Assembly (NCBI GenBank): GCA_045563055.1
Contig: JBJKUR010000007.1
Coordinates: forward strand, 84,168 to 148,167
Length of the DNA: 64,000 bases
Direction of reading: 5' to 3'
Source: Methylaequor sp045563055
GTDB lineage: Bacteria > Pseudomonadota > Alphaproteobacteria > Methylaequorales > Methylaequoraceae
This document shows positions 1 to 8,998 of this stretch, piece by piece. The notes below the pieces were generated by a model, which saw only the letters and a list, made by a program, of their open reading frames with translations, was not told the origin of the DNA and searched no databases. The position numbers and the translations under genes were made by a program. Within the stretch, counting starts at the first letter, position 1, and each line of letters opens with the position of its first letter.

Positions 1-256
1 CCATAGATTTTTTTGCCATTTCCATCATATCAAGCGCCAGTGATGCATCTTTACCACAAATAAAAATCCCAGTTTTTCTTGCATTACTGACTGAACGGGA
101 AAATATAGCATCTTGGACAAGACCTTTTACATCAGTCAAGTTTACATTTGTGTACGGTAAAACTAAATCATACCCAGCATCACAAGCCATGTTAACATCG
201 AATGGACTCACGTTTTCTTGCGGGCTAATCATGTGAAGAATATTTTTTTTCGTCAT
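1..256 (-). CDS. mtdB: NAD(P)-dependent methylene-H4MPT dehydrogenase MtdB, 5' part only
   Basis: The gene runs off the left edge; about 85 N-terminal residues are visible. MtdB oxidises methylene-tetrahydromethanopterin to methenyl-H4MPT in bacterial formaldehyde oxidation. The visible part matches the MtdB N-terminal domain: ILHMISP near the start, then SPFDVNMACDAGYD, VQDAIFSRS and TGIFICGKDASLALDM, as I recall from Methylobacterium MtdB. The ATG at 256-254 overlaps the stop of the upstream beta-RFAP synthase gene (ATGA), so the two are translationally coupled. The NAD(P)-binding part lies outside the window. Confidence 0.9.
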   Translation of the reverse strand, partial: MTKKNILHMISPQENVSPFDVNMACDAGYDLVLPYTNVNLTDVKGLVQDAIFSRSVSNARKTGIFICGKDASLALDMMEMAKKSM

Positions 257-1227
257 TTTTTTTCCTTTTCTGTAAAAATTTTACCGTAGTTTCTTCCCTC
301 AACCTTTAGCAACTTAATCCCCTTCATTTTATTTAAAAAAATATATTTTTCTAGATATTTTAACAATTCATTTCTTTTTTTTTCATTCTCAGAAAATACG
401 AAACCAGTGGGTCCCCATGAAGATTGACCGAAGCTAATTATTTTTTTTTTTCTAAGGTTCGAGAAAATTTTTTCAATTTGCTTGCTTGCAAATTTATTCG
501 GATGACTGTAAAACTTTTCCGACATATCGTCTTGGATTTGTCTTATTCCTTTAGAAAATTGTCCAAAATTTTTTTCTATCAAGCCAGGAATTATATTCAT
601 TAATACCGATTTGAAATTTAAATTTGGTTGAGTTTTATTAATCCTTTTGATTTTTTTGAATTCGTTTAATTCTTTTTTGCCGTATAACCCCGAACGGTTA
701 GAATCTTCTAAAAGAAGTATTTTCCAATTTTTTGGCCACTTGATATTCATTATGTTTAATGGAGGATAAGCAGAACCTTTTAATTTTCCAACATCAATAT
801 TAAATCCACCTCTTTTGAAAGATTCGATTCCAATGCCAGACCTAAGCCCTCTTTTTAAAATGATAGATATTTCATTAACATTGAGTTTAATTTTGTTTAA
901 TTTACAAATCAAGAAACCAACGGCAAGACAAAGCTGAGTTCCAGAACCTAATCCTTTGTGAACTGGTATAATAGATAATACTGTTATTTTAAAGTTCTGT
1001 AATTTTTTTTTTTTGGAGATTATCTCTACGATTTTCTTTATTTTTGTTTTTAAAGATTTGTCTCTACATTCTATTTTCATATGAATTGAGTTTTCAATTT
1101 TTATTTTGTAGGAATATTTTGAAATAGTTAAACCAAGACTTCCAAACATTCTCTCACTGCTTTCGTCTAGATTTAGAAATCCAAAGTGTATTCTAGCTGG
1201 GGAATTTAAAATCGAATATGTTTTCAT
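253..1227 (-). CDS. Beta-ribofuranosylaminobenzene 5'-phosphate synthase (H4MPT biosynthesis)
   Basis: This GHMP-superfamily enzyme makes the first committed intermediate of methanopterin from PRPP and 4-aminobenzoate. Evidence: N-terminal SPARIHFGFLNLDE (residues 9-22), the GHMP glycine-rich loop HKGLGSGTQ (about 90-98) and the C-terminal SSWGPTGFVFSE. An in-frame ATG exists further upstream (1275), but I choose 1227: the family motif then begins about nine residues in, and the extra residues (NLKLINQLKK) look like untranslated AT-rich DNA. It lies divergent to the pterin dehydratase/fhc operon and overlaps mtdB by 4 nt, which supports a methanopterin role. Confidence 0.9.
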   Translation of the reverse strand: MKTYSILNSPARIHFGFLNLDESSERMFGSLGLTISKYSYKIKIENSIHMKIECRDKSLKTKIKKIVEIISKKKKLQNFKITVLSIIPVHKGLGSGTQLCLAVGFLICKLNKIKLNVNEISIILKRGLRSGIGIESFKRGGFNIDVGKLKGSAYPPLNIMNIKWPKNWKILLLEDSNRSGLYGKKELNEFKKIKRINKTQPNLNFKSVLMNIIPGLIEKNFGQFSKGIRQIQDDMSEKFYSHPNKFASKQIEKIFSNLRKKKIISFGQSSWGPTGFVFSENEKKRNELLKYLEKYIFLNKMKGIKLLKVEGRNYGKIFTEKEKK

Positions 1228-1318
1228 ATATTTTTTTAGTTGGTTTATTAATTTTAAATTTAAATATATTATCAAACTATCAAACAGTTTATATTAAAAG
1301 AAACCCATAGGAAATGTT

Positions 1319-1696
1319 GTGAATAAAAAAGAAAAAGTTTTTAGCGAATCGGAAATAGAGAGTTTTCTTATAAAAAACCTTAATGGATGGAAATATGATG
1401 GCAAATGGATTCGTAAAACTTACAAAACTCATAGTTGGAAATCCACACTTATGGTTGTGAATGCTGTTGGGCACTTATCGGAGTTAGCTTGGCACCATCC
1501 GGACCTCCAAGTATCATATGCATTTGTTGAAGTGAAATTAATGAACCATGCTATGAAGGGAATAACTCAACTCGATTTTGATCTAGCTATGAAAATCGAC
1601 GAATTCATTTTGTGGAATCCAGGTATAGATAAAGAATCTTCTCTTGAAGGGACTCCTTCTGATCCAAGGTTTGCCTATATTAAGTATAATAAATAA
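1319..1696 (+). CDS. Pterin-4a-carbinolamine dehydratase family protein
   Basis: This is a 125-residue PCD/DCoH-family protein. The diagnostic HHPDL stands at about residues 59-63, followed by the aromatic, VEVKLMNHAMKGIT and a later Asp, as in the active-site signature. The family dehydrates 4a-hydroxytetrahydropterin. No phenylalanine hydroxylase is nearby; the gene is first in an operon with fhcB-fhcD-fhcC, so a role in (methano)pterin metabolism is a reasonable inference, not shown. Start is GTG at 1319. Its TAA overlaps the fhcB ATG by one base (TAATG at 1694-1698). Confidence 0.88.
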   Translation: MNKKEKVFSESEIESFLIKNLNGWKYDGKWIRKTYKTHSWKSTLMVVNAVGHLSELAWHHPDLQVSYAFVEVKLMNHAMKGITQLDFDLAMKIDEFILWNPGIDKESSLEGTPSDPRFAYIKYNK

Positions 1697-2796
1697 TGCC
1701 AGAAAGCATCAAAGACTTTTACTGGTTCGGGTTTTCGAATCAGAAAAATTTTACTCAATCATTTTCATCAGAATACAAATTAGATGCAGCCCCCCTAATA
1801 AATGGAAAGATAGTAGGACTAAATCAAGCTTTAGAGAAGTTAAATAAGACAATTAGCGAAAGAGATTCAATTCATTTTGATGCAATGAATTGCGATCAGA
1901 ATTCATTGTCTAGCATCTTTGATCTGGCAGAATTTTCAAGATCTTCTGTAAATCACCAAGATGGAAGTGAAATTAATAGCTTCTATAAAGCTCTGAGTAT
2001 TCATGGTGGTTCATTGATTTCATTTAATGAATTAAAAAAAAGATCTGATTTGATATTTTTTATCGGTTACTTTGATTTTGATTTGATTAAAAGTTTTCAA
2101 AACTCTATTGAATGGAAAAAAAATAAGTTTAATGATTGCACTTATTATTTTAGTGGCCTTAAGACAAAAACGCCAAGTAAGTATCCACTTAATTTTTTTG
2201 AAAACTTTAATGAACTTTTTGATTTGGTTGTTAATGACAAAACCAACGCAAAGTTTCCTAGTCTAAACAAACAATTTGCAATTTCAAAATATCCAGTTTT
2301 TGTTCTAAATCCCAAAAATGGAAGTACAGAAATCAATGAGATATTTAAACTGTCTGAAAAACTAAATAAAATGGGAAAAAAAATAAGGTTATTTAAATTT
2401 TCAGGTGAAAATAATTCTTCTGGTTTTGTAAATGCCTGTATCACAAAAACTGGATTTCCATGTTCAGTGAATTTTTCAGATTGGGGAGCATATCATGACC
2501 CTGAATATTATACTGCGAGTGTGCAAAATAAACTTAAATCAACTCAGATTCTATTTTCAAACCTAACTTTTTCTACAAATTATACAAAATTTAAGAAAAA
2601 TATTTTTATAGGACACCCTAACTTTTCTGATCGAAGGTTTTTTGATATTTACATTCCAGTCAAAACACCTGGAATCGATACAGATGGATTAGTAGTAAGA
2701 TCTGACGGAAATGCAATGCTTAAATTAGAAAAAAAAATTGAATCAAATTATCCTACAATACATCACATTATTAACTCAATAGTTAGCCATGGTTAA
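1696..2796 (+). CDS. fhcB: Formyltransferase/hydrolase complex subunit FhcB (FwdB-like)
   Basis: This 366-residue protein resembles the bacterial FhcB of the formyltransferase/hydrolase complex, which releases formate from formyl-methanofuran-like carriers. It starts with the short DFYWFGFS segment and keeps domains of formylmethanofuran dehydrogenase subunit B. Like the methylotroph form it shows no Fe-S cysteine cluster near the N-terminus, consistent with a non-redox structural subunit. The C-terminus has the IPVKTPGIDTDGLVVRSDG stretch. It is coupled to the upstream dehydratase (TAATG) and overlaps fhcD by 8 nt. FhcA, usually a neighbour, is missing between fhcB and fhcD. Confidence 0.82.
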   Translation: MPESIKDFYWFGFSNQKNFTQSFSSEYKLDAAPLINGKIVGLNQALEKLNKTISERDSIHFDAMNCDQNSLSSIFDLAEFSRSSVNHQDGSEINSFYKALSIHGGSLISFNELKKRSDLIFFIGYFDFDLIKSFQNSIEWKKNKFNDCTYYFSGLKTKTPSKYPLNFFENFNELFDLVVNDKTNAKFPSLNKQFAISKYPVFVLNPKNGSTEINEIFKLSEKLNKMGKKIRLFKFSGENNSSGFVNACITKTGFPCSVNFSDWGAYHDPEYYTASVQNKLKSTQILFSNLTFSTNYTKFKKNIFIGHPNFSDRRFFDIYIPVKTPGIDTDGLVVRSDGNAMLKLEKKIESNYPTIHHIINSIVSHG

Positions 2797-3673
2797 GATC
2801 AATAATACGTTTGCAGAGGCATTTCCAATGAAAGCCTCTCGTCTGATAGTGACTGCAATAAATGAAAGCTGGGCCTTAAAGACGGCAGAATCATTTTGTG
2901 GATTTGCTACATCAGTTATAGCATGTGGTTGTGAAGCAGGAGTTGAAAAAACCTTACGTCCAATTGAGACCCCTGACGGTAGACCAGGTGTTTCAATTTT
3001 AGTGTTTTCAATGTCTTCTAAAGAACTTTCGAAACAAATTTTAAATAGAACTGGTCAATGTGTTATGACAAGCCCAACCTCGTCTGTTTTTTCTGGAAAT
3101 GATGGTAATCAAAAAATTCCACTTGGAAATTCCTTGAGATACTTTGGTGATGGGATGCAAATATCAAAGTTAATTGCAAATAAAAGATTTTGGAGAATAC
3201 CAGTGATGGATGGTGAGTTCTTGTGTGAAGATTTTGCTTATCAAATGGATGGAATTGGGGGTGGAAATTTTTTAATTTTAGGAGATAGCAAAGAGAATGT
3301 TTTGCGAGCCGCAGAAAAAGCCGTCTTGAAGATGAATAAATTAAAAAATATAATCTTACCATTTCCAGGTGGTATTGTAAGATCTGGTTCCAAAGTAGGA
3401 TCTAAATATAAAGATCTTATAGCTTCAAGTAATTTCGAATACTGCCCAACCATACAAGGGGTTGTAAAGACGAAGCTAAATAAAAGAATAAAATGTGTTT
3501 TAGAAATAGTAATTGACGGAATTTATAGAGAAGATATTGAGCTAGCAATGAAAGTTGGAATTACCGAAATACTTAAGAACAAAAACAAAACAGGAATATA
3601 TGAAATATCAGCTGGTAATTACGGTGGGAAATTGGGCCCATATTTGTTTAAACTGAAATCTATAATAAAATGA
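2789..3673 (+). CDS. fhcD: Formylmethanofuran:tetrahydromethanopterin formyltransferase FhcD
   Basis: Ftr/FhcD moves the formyl group between tetrahydromethanopterin and the methanofuran analogue. The 294-residue length fits the family. Typical stretches are TFAEAFPMKASR at the start, GFATSVIACGCEAGVE, ETPDGRPG, then FGDGMQISK and FCEDFAY-like FLCEDFAYQMDGIGGG. The GTG/ATG-region start at 2789 overlaps fhcB by 8 nt, and the TGA overlaps the fhcC ATG (ATGA at 3670-3673), so the three fhc genes form one translationally coupled unit. Confidence 0.93.
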   Translation: MVKINNTFAEAFPMKASRLIVTAINESWALKTAESFCGFATSVIACGCEAGVEKTLRPIETPDGRPGVSILVFSMSSKELSKQILNRTGQCVMTSPTSSVFSGNDGNQKIPLGNSLRYFGDGMQISKLIANKRFWRIPVMDGEFLCEDFAYQMDGIGGGNFLILGDSKENVLRAAEKAVLKMNKLKNIILPFPGGIVRSGSKVGSKYKDLIASSNFEYCPTIQGVVKTKLNKRIKCVLEIVIDGIYREDIELAMKVGITEILKNKNKTGIYEISAGNYGGKLGPYLFKLKSIIK

Positions 3674-4485
3674 AAACAATCAGACTTAAATCAAAATTTA
3701 AAGTTAACTATCAACTAGACCTCAGAAATCTAAGTAAAATAGAAAATACATACAATTTAAAAACCATTCAAAATATTAAGATTCTTTTGAATAATAGAGA
3801 AAAAAAACTGCATGAATTTTTTTATATTTACATTAATGAAAACAAATCATCTGAATTTGAACTAATCTTAGAGGGTTTGAATAGTAATTGCAATTTTGTT
3901 GGCTGGAAATGGAAAAATGGGGTTTTGAGAGTAAAATCTAATATTGGTATTTTTCTTGGTGGAAAAATGCTTAATGGTAAAATAATAGTTTATGGATCAG
4001 TGGAAAATAACTGTGGGTCAGGTATGTATAATGGAACAATAATTATTAAATCGAATGCAAAAAACTTTGTTTGTTCAAATTTACCAGGTGAGAGATCAGG
4101 AATGTCAGGAGGAGTAGTAATTATAAGGGGTAACGTCGGTGATTACTTAGGCTTTAGGATGAAAAAGGGGATGATATTCGTCAATGGCATAACAGGAAAA
4201 TTTTGTGGTAATAATATGATAGCTGGGACTATTATAGCAAAAAAAGGAGTAGGAGATTATGTAGGGATTGGAATGAAGAGAGGAACTATAATAACAAATA
4301 CAAACTTACCTTTAACATTCGGATTTGTTGAGAGTGGAGGGGAGACGGTAAATTATCTTCACCTTTTAAATAAATTTTTTGAAAAAAAATTTGATATTAA
4401 AATATTTAATAAGATATCCCATATAAAGAAATACATGGGTGATAGCAAAGAAAATGGATTGGGAGAAATATTCTTAGTTAATTAG
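3670..4485 (+). CDS. fhcC: Formyltransferase/hydrolase complex subunit FhcC
   Basis: FhcC is homologous to formylmethanofuran dehydrogenase subunit C and the glutamate synthase alpha-subunit C-terminal GXGXG domain. From about residue 80 to 215 the protein is built of short repeats such as GGKMLNGKIIVYG, GSGMYNGTIII, MSGGVVIIRGNVGDYLG and GTIIAKKGVGDYVG, which fold as a right-handed beta-helix. It is last in the operon. The 3' end overlaps the convergent MlaC-like gene by 12 nt, so no terminator separates them. Confidence 0.9.
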   Translation: MKTIRLKSKFKVNYQLDLRNLSKIENTYNLKTIQNIKILLNNREKKLHEFFYIYINENKSSEFELILEGLNSNCNFVGWKWKNGVLRVKSNIGIFLGGKMLNGKIIVYGSVENNCGSGMYNGTIIIKSNAKNFVCSNLPGERSGMSGGVVIIRGNVGDYLGFRMKKGMIFVNGITGKFCGNNMIAGTIIAKKGVGDYVGIGMKRGTIITNTNLPLTFGFVESGGETVNYLHLLNKFFEKKFDIKIFNKISHIKKYMGDSKENGLGEIFLVN

Positions 4486-5082
4486 TTTTTTTTTAAGCAT
4501 CAAGATTAACCCCTTTAGCCCATCATTGTTAATTGTTTCACTAAACTCAGCTTTCTTTGTTGCAACTTCACTTATAGAGCCATCAATTAAGACATCAAAA
4601 ATTTTCCATTCATTTTCTTTTAGATGCATAAGATAGCTTATGAATATTTTATCTTTAATATTTATCAATAAATTAACATTTATAAGTTTATATTTCTTTC
4701 CAATATCCTTAGTATTTAAAATCTCAAACTCTAATTTGTTTATTTTGCTAAATTTTCTTATGTAATTTGAGGCTATGTAATTCTGAAAGACCCTTATAAA
4801 TCTGTCCCTTATGATTTGATCTTGTTTTTTCCAATTTTCACCAACTATCATTCTGCCCATTTTTTGAGAGTCGTACGTTTTTTTTATTGTATCATGAATA
4901 AAATCAAAATCAGAGTCATGCGAATTACGCTCAACTATTTTTATTAAACTTTCGTGAAGAATTATAAGGTTGGTATCCGGGTTTTCTTGACTCTGTGAAT
5001 ACGAAAAGAACCCCCAAAAAAAAATAACAGTTGCTAGCTTTATATAATTATTGCAAAAACAGATAGATGATATTGAACTCAC
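4474..5082 (-). CDS. MlaC/Ttg2D family periplasmic protein, probably HpnM
   Basis: This 202-residue exported protein has an N-terminal hydrophobic signal (roughly residues 13-30, ending near SYSQSQE) and the Ttg2D/MlaC lipid-binding fold pattern: KMGRMIVGENWKK, RDRFIRVFQNYIAS and a late VLIDGSISEVATKKAEF. The family carries lipids between membranes. Because it heads away from a hopanoid cluster starting 34 nt on its other side, HpnM (hopanoid-associated MlaC homologue) is the likely identity; a general phospholipid MlaC cannot be excluded. Confidence 0.75.
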   Translation of the reverse strand: MSSISSICFCNNYIKLATVIFFWGFFSYSQSQENPDTNLIILHESLIKIVERNSHDSDFDFIHDTIKKTYDSQKMGRMIVGENWKKQDQIIRDRFIRVFQNYIASNYIRKFSKINKLEFEILNTKDIGKKYKLINVNLLINIKDKIFISYLMHLKENEWKIFDVLIDGSISEVATKKAEFSETINNDGLKGLILMLKKKLIN

Positions 5083-5115
5083 ACATTATATATACCATGA
5101 ATTACTCTAAAAAAA

Positions 5116-6099
5116 ATGATTACTAGAATTCTAATTACAGGAGCTAATGGATTTTTGGGCTCATCGATAGTAAAGCTAGCTATAAAAAAAAAATTTAAAG
5201 TCAGTGTTTTAGTTAGAGAAAATTCAGATCTAAAAAATTTAAAACAGTTTAGTTCAAAATTAAAATTTTATTATGGTGATCTGAGAAACTTTTCTTCTTT
5301 AGAGTCAGCAATTGCAAATAATGATATAATTTTTCACGTTGCTGCAGATTATCGTTTGTGGTCAAGAAACCCAAGAGAGTTATACGACTCTAATGTAAGG
5401 GGTACCGAGAATGTTTGTAAGTTAGTTAATAAATATAAGAAGGTTCTTATATATACCTCAAGTGTTGCAACTCTAGGAATAAGTAACGAAAAAGAGTCCG
5501 ATGAGAACACCCCAGTTACCTATCATGACATGATTGGCGATTATAAAAAGTCTAAATATCTTGCAGAGAACATTGTATTAAGATTCTGCAAAAAAAAAAT
5601 GAAATGTATAATTGTTAACCCATCAACTCCAATTGGTCCGGGAGATATAAAACCAACACCCACTGGAAAGATCATCTATGACGTTTTAATTGGTAAAATG
5701 CCTGCGTATGTTGATACTGGCTTAAATTTAGTTCATGTTGAAGATGTGGCTGAAGGTCATTTTTTAGCCTTGAAATATGGTAATTTTGGAGAGAAATATA
5801 TTTTAGGAGGAGAAAATTTGGACTTTAAAGATTTTATCGATTTAATAACGAAGTATGGTAAAAAAACAAAAATTAATCTGAAATTAAACCCTACATTTCT
5901 TTTACCTTTTGCTTATTTGAATGAGTTTTTGCATAAATTTTTTATAAATACAACTCCTTCACTTACTGTTGACGGATTAAATATGTCAAAAAAGAAAATG
6001 TTTTTCTCATCCTTTAAAGCAAAAAATAAACTTCGTTATAGACCTAGATCAGTTAAAAATGCTATAAAAGAATCTGTTGAATGGTTTAATAATTATTAA
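5116..6099 (+). CDS. hpnA: Hopanoid-associated sugar epimerase HpnA
   Basis: This is an extended short-chain dehydrogenase of 327 residues: nucleotide-binding TGANGFLGS at residues 8-16, the DL after the second strand, the TSSVATLG stretch and the active-site YKKSK at about 143-147. The hopanoid-associated family also shows NPSTPIGPGDIKPTPTGK and VDTGLNLVHVEDVAEGH, both present. The precise substrate is not settled in the literature I know; the gene belongs to hopanoid clusters. It is followed after 2 nt by ispH. Confidence 0.9.
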   Translation: MITRILITGANGFLGSSIVKLAIKKKFKVSVLVRENSDLKNLKQFSSKLKFYYGDLRNFSSLESAIANNDIIFHVAADYRLWSRNPRELYDSNVRGTENVCKLVNKYKKVLIYTSSVATLGISNEKESDENTPVTYHDMIGDYKKSKYLAENIVLRFCKKKMKCIIVNPSTPIGPGDIKPTPTGKIIYDVLIGKMPAYVDTGLNLVHVEDVAEGHFLALKYGNFGEKYILGGENLDFKDFIDLITKYGKKTKINLKLNPTFLLPFAYLNEFLHKFFINTTPSLTVDGLNMSKKKMFFSSFKAKNKLRYRPRSVKNAIKESVEWFNNY

Positions 6100-6101
6100 T
6101 C

Positions 6102-7085
6102 ATGAAATTAAAAAATATGAATCCACTTAAAGAACAACTAAAGCCGCTCAAAGTTTTTTTAGCACAACCAAGAGGATTTTGTGCTGGAGTTGAGAGGGCA
6201 ATCGAAATAGTAGAAAAAGCTCTTAAAATTTATGGCCCTCCTGTTTATGTTAGACACGAAATTGTTCACAATAAAAGAGTTGTGAATAATCTAAGTTCAA
6301 AAGGCGCAATTTTTGTTCAAGAGTTAGATGAAATTCCAGCTGGAGCTGTAACAATTTTTAGTGCTCATGGAGTAGCGCAAAAAATTGAGGATACTGCTAA
6401 AGATAGAAAACTTCCAATCTTGGACGCCACATGCCCTTTGGTAGCAAAAGTTCATAAAGAAGGACAAAGATATTCATCTAAAGGTTACGAAGTTATTCTG
6501 ATAGGACATGAAGGACATCCTGAAGTTGAAGGAACTATGGGAAGAATTTCTGGGGATGTTTATTTGGTTTCAAATACAGATGACGTATTTAAACTTGAAG
6601 TCAAAAATCCAAACAAACTATCATACATAAGTCAGACTACACTCTCAGTGGACGACACAAGAGTAGTTATTCAGGCTTTAAAAGAGAGATTTCCATTAAT
6701 TGAAGGTCCTGATGTAAAAGATATTTGCTATGCAACGCAAAACAGACAATCAGCTGTAAGAGATTTAGTAGATCATGTAAATCTCATTCTTGTGGTTGGA
6801 GCTAAAAACAGTTCAAATTCTAATAGACTCAGAGATTTAGGCGAAGAATCAGGAGTGGATACCTATTTAATTGAAACTGCCGACGATCTGGATAGAAAGT
6901 GGTTTGACAATGTAGAGTCGATAGGAATATCTTCAGGAGCATCAACCCCAGATGAGTTGGTAAAAGAAGTTATTAAAAGAATTTCTACTTTTAGAGAAAT
7001 TAAGATTGAAAAAAGACCTGGAATTGAGGAGAATATAGTTTTCAAATTACCCAAAGAATTAACAAACATTGAGGCTGTAAATTAA
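6102..7085 (+). CDS. ispH: 4-hydroxy-3-methylbut-2-enyl diphosphate reductase IspH (LytB)
   Basis: This enzyme performs the last step of the MEP pathway, reducing HMBPP to IPP and DMAPP with a 4Fe-4S cluster. Cluster cysteines are visible at about residues 27 (PRGFCAGVERA), 111 (LDATCPLVAKVH) and 209 (DICYATQNRQ). Also present are VRHEIVHN, the catalytic-region SQTTLS and the SSNSNRL phosphate-binding motif. It sits between hpnA and hpnH, so the isoprenoid supply is co-expressed with hopanoid genes; dxs lies in the opposite-strand hopanoid operon and ispG at 56400. Confidence 0.97.
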   Translation: MKLKNMNPLKEQLKPLKVFLAQPRGFCAGVERAIEIVEKALKIYGPPVYVRHEIVHNKRVVNNLSSKGAIFVQELDEIPAGAVTIFSAHGVAQKIEDTAKDRKLPILDATCPLVAKVHKEGQRYSSKGYEVILIGHEGHPEVEGTMGRISGDVYLVSNTDDVFKLEVKNPNKLSYISQTTLSVDDTRVVIQALKERFPLIEGPDVKDICYATQNRQSAVRDLVDHVNLILVVGAKNSSNSNRLRDLGEESGVDTYLIETADDLDRKWFDNVESIGISSGASTPDELVKEVIKRISTFREIKIEKRPGIEENIVFKLPKELTNIEAVN

Positions 7086-7123
7086 CCTTTACATTTTAAA
7101 AACAATAAATTAAATATTAAATT

Positions 7124-8323
7124 ATGGGGATACCTTTAATACAACAGATAAGAGTTGGTTCTTATATACTAAAACAGAAGATTCTTGGAAGATCTAAATA
7201 TCCACTTGTCTTAATGTTAGAACCACTTTTCAGATGTAACCTTGCTTGCGCAGGTTGCGGAAAAATTGATTATCCCAAAGAAATTTTAAATCAAAGGCTC
7301 TCTACCCAGGAATGCATAGATTCCGTTGAGGAGTGTGGAGCACCTATAGTTTCTATCCCAGGCGGTGAACCTCTCATACATAAAGAAATGCCAGAAATTG
7401 TAAGAGAGTTGATTAAAAGAAAAAAATTTGTTTATCTTTGCACAAACGCAGTTTTGATGGAAAAAAAACTTTCTGAATACAAACCAAGTCCATATTTTAC
7501 ATGGTCAGTTCATTTAGATGGTATGAAAGAGGAACATGACAAAGCAGTATGTCAAGAAGGAGTCTTTGATAGATGTGTATCTGCAATAAAAAAAGCTAAA
7601 TCCTTGGGCTTTAGATGTAATGTAAATTGTACTATATTTGACGATGCTCATGAAAAAGGATTAAAAAACTTCCTAAACTATGTCACTGATGAACTTAAAG
7701 TAGATGGTATAACAATCTCACCTGGTTTTGCCTATGAAAGAGCACCTGATCAGCAACATTTTATAAAAAGATCTAACACAAAAAATTTCTTTAGGAATGT
7801 ATTTAAATCAAAAGATTTTAAAAAGTGGGACTTTAGTCATTCCGGTCTTTACCTTGACTTTCTTGCTGGAAATCAATCTTACAAATGTACGCCCTGGGGA
7901 AACCCAACAAGAAATATTTTTGGGTGGCAAAAACCATGCTACCTTCTCGGAGAGGGCTATGTAAAATCGTTTGAAGAACTTATGAACGAAACCGAATGGG
8001 ATAAATATGGCACTGGAAACTACGATAAGTGTTCAGATTGTATGGCACACTGCGGTTATGAGGCCTCTGCAGTTACTGATGTTTTTACCAACCCATTTAA
8101 GGCTGCATCTGTTGCTATCAAAGGACCAAAGACTGAGGGAGCAATGGCTAAAGAGATTGATATAAGTAATTCAAGAGACCCAGATTTTTTTCACGACACT
8201 CATGTCAGCGATATGATGAAAAAACTACATGCTGAAAAACAGACAGATTCACATGAATCTCCTATCCCATCAGCTGGTGCCGCAATTAACCCTAAAAGCG
8301 ATTTAGCAAAAAAAATAAGATAA
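7124..8323 (+). CDS. hpnH: Adenosyl-hopene transferase HpnH (radical SAM)
   Basis: HpnH joins 5'-deoxyadenosine to diploptene, the first step of side-chain extension of C35 hopanoids. The radical-SAM cysteines stand at residues 38, 42 and 45 in PLFRCNLACAGCGKIDYP, and the family stretch SIPGGEPLIHKEMPE follows. A second cysteine group (CTPWGNP, CYLLGEGY, CSDCMAHCGYE) near the C-terminus is typical. At 399 residues it is full length. It is the third gene of the hpnA-ispH-hpnH unit and converges on hpnG with 9 nt between them. Confidence 0.95.
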   Translation: MGIPLIQQIRVGSYILKQKILGRSKYPLVLMLEPLFRCNLACAGCGKIDYPKEILNQRLSTQECIDSVEECGAPIVSIPGGEPLIHKEMPEIVRELIKRKKFVYLCTNAVLMEKKLSEYKPSPYFTWSVHLDGMKEEHDKAVCQEGVFDRCVSAIKKAKSLGFRCNVNCTIFDDAHEKGLKNFLNYVTDELKVDGITISPGFAYERAPDQQHFIKRSNTKNFFRNVFKSKDFKKWDFSHSGLYLDFLAGNQSYKCTPWGNPTRNIFGWQKPCYLLGEGYVKSFEELMNETEWDKYGTGNYDKCSDCMAHCGYEASAVTDVFTNPFKAASVAIKGPKTEGAMAKEIDISNSRDPDFFHDTHVSDMMKKLHAEKQTDSHESPIPSAGAAINPKSDLAKKIR

Positions 8324-8332
8324 TTTTTTAGA

Positions 8333-8998
8333 TCACAACGTATTTACAAGTCCCTCAAGAACCCTTTTACTTTTCGAAAACTTTGTATTTAAACTTAAAA
8401 GTTTAAATATCCTGGCAGGATTTATAATTAACTTCATTAAAAATAGTTTTATTCTGAGATCACCTTGATCATTAATACAATCTTTAAGAAAAGAAGGTAT
8501 ATCAAAGGAAAGATCATCAAATATTACTTTTAAAGATATCATTGGAACATTTTCTTTTAAAAGTTCTTTTTTAATATAAAAAGCTTCCATATCTATTGCT
8601 GATACTGATTTAAATTTTTTTAAAAGTTGTAATTTCTGTTTCTTGTCAGAAGCAATTTTTTGAACAGTAAGTAAGTTGCATTTAATAAATTTAAATTTAG
8701 AATCTAAATTTGTAAGTAAGTTCCTATGAGATTTTAAAGTTGAAAGTATTTCACTTTTTTCATTAAAAATTTTATCCACAAAAACAATATCACCATTTTT
8801 CAAATCATTAGAAATAGACCCAGCAAACCCAAAGTTTATTACAAAATCTACACCACTTTTTAAAAGGGTATTTGTTGCTTCTTTCGAAGATTCTCCATAA
8901 CCATAGATGCAAAGTTTATTTTTATCTAAAACTAATTTCATTTCTCTCTTTAAACCGAAAATAAAACCTATTTTTTTGAATTTTTTTTTAAGCTCCAT
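8333..8998 (-). CDS. hpnG: Hopanoid-associated nucleosidase/phosphorylase HpnG
   Basis: HpnG removes adenine from adenosylhopane after HpnH. The 221-residue protein has the purine-phosphorylase superfamily core: FGFAGSISNDLKNGDIV (phosphate/ribose loop region) and SAIDMEAFYIKKE, whose Glu is the family nucleoside-binding residue. The start overlaps the 3' end of shc by 11 nt, so it is the last gene of the hpnB-to-hpnG operon. Sequence similarity is modest, but position and motifs agree. Confidence 0.88.
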   Translation of the reverse strand: MELKKKFKKIGFIFGLKREMKLVLDKNKLCIYGYGESSKEATNTLLKSGVDFVINFGFAGSISNDLKNGDIVFVDKIFNEKSEILSTLKSHRNLLTNLDSKFKFIKCNLLTVQKIASDKKQKLQLLKKFKSVSAIDMEAFYIKKELLKENVPMISLKVIFDDLSFDIPSFLKDCINDQGDLRIKLFLMKLIINPARIFKLLSLNTKFSKSKRVLEGLVNTL

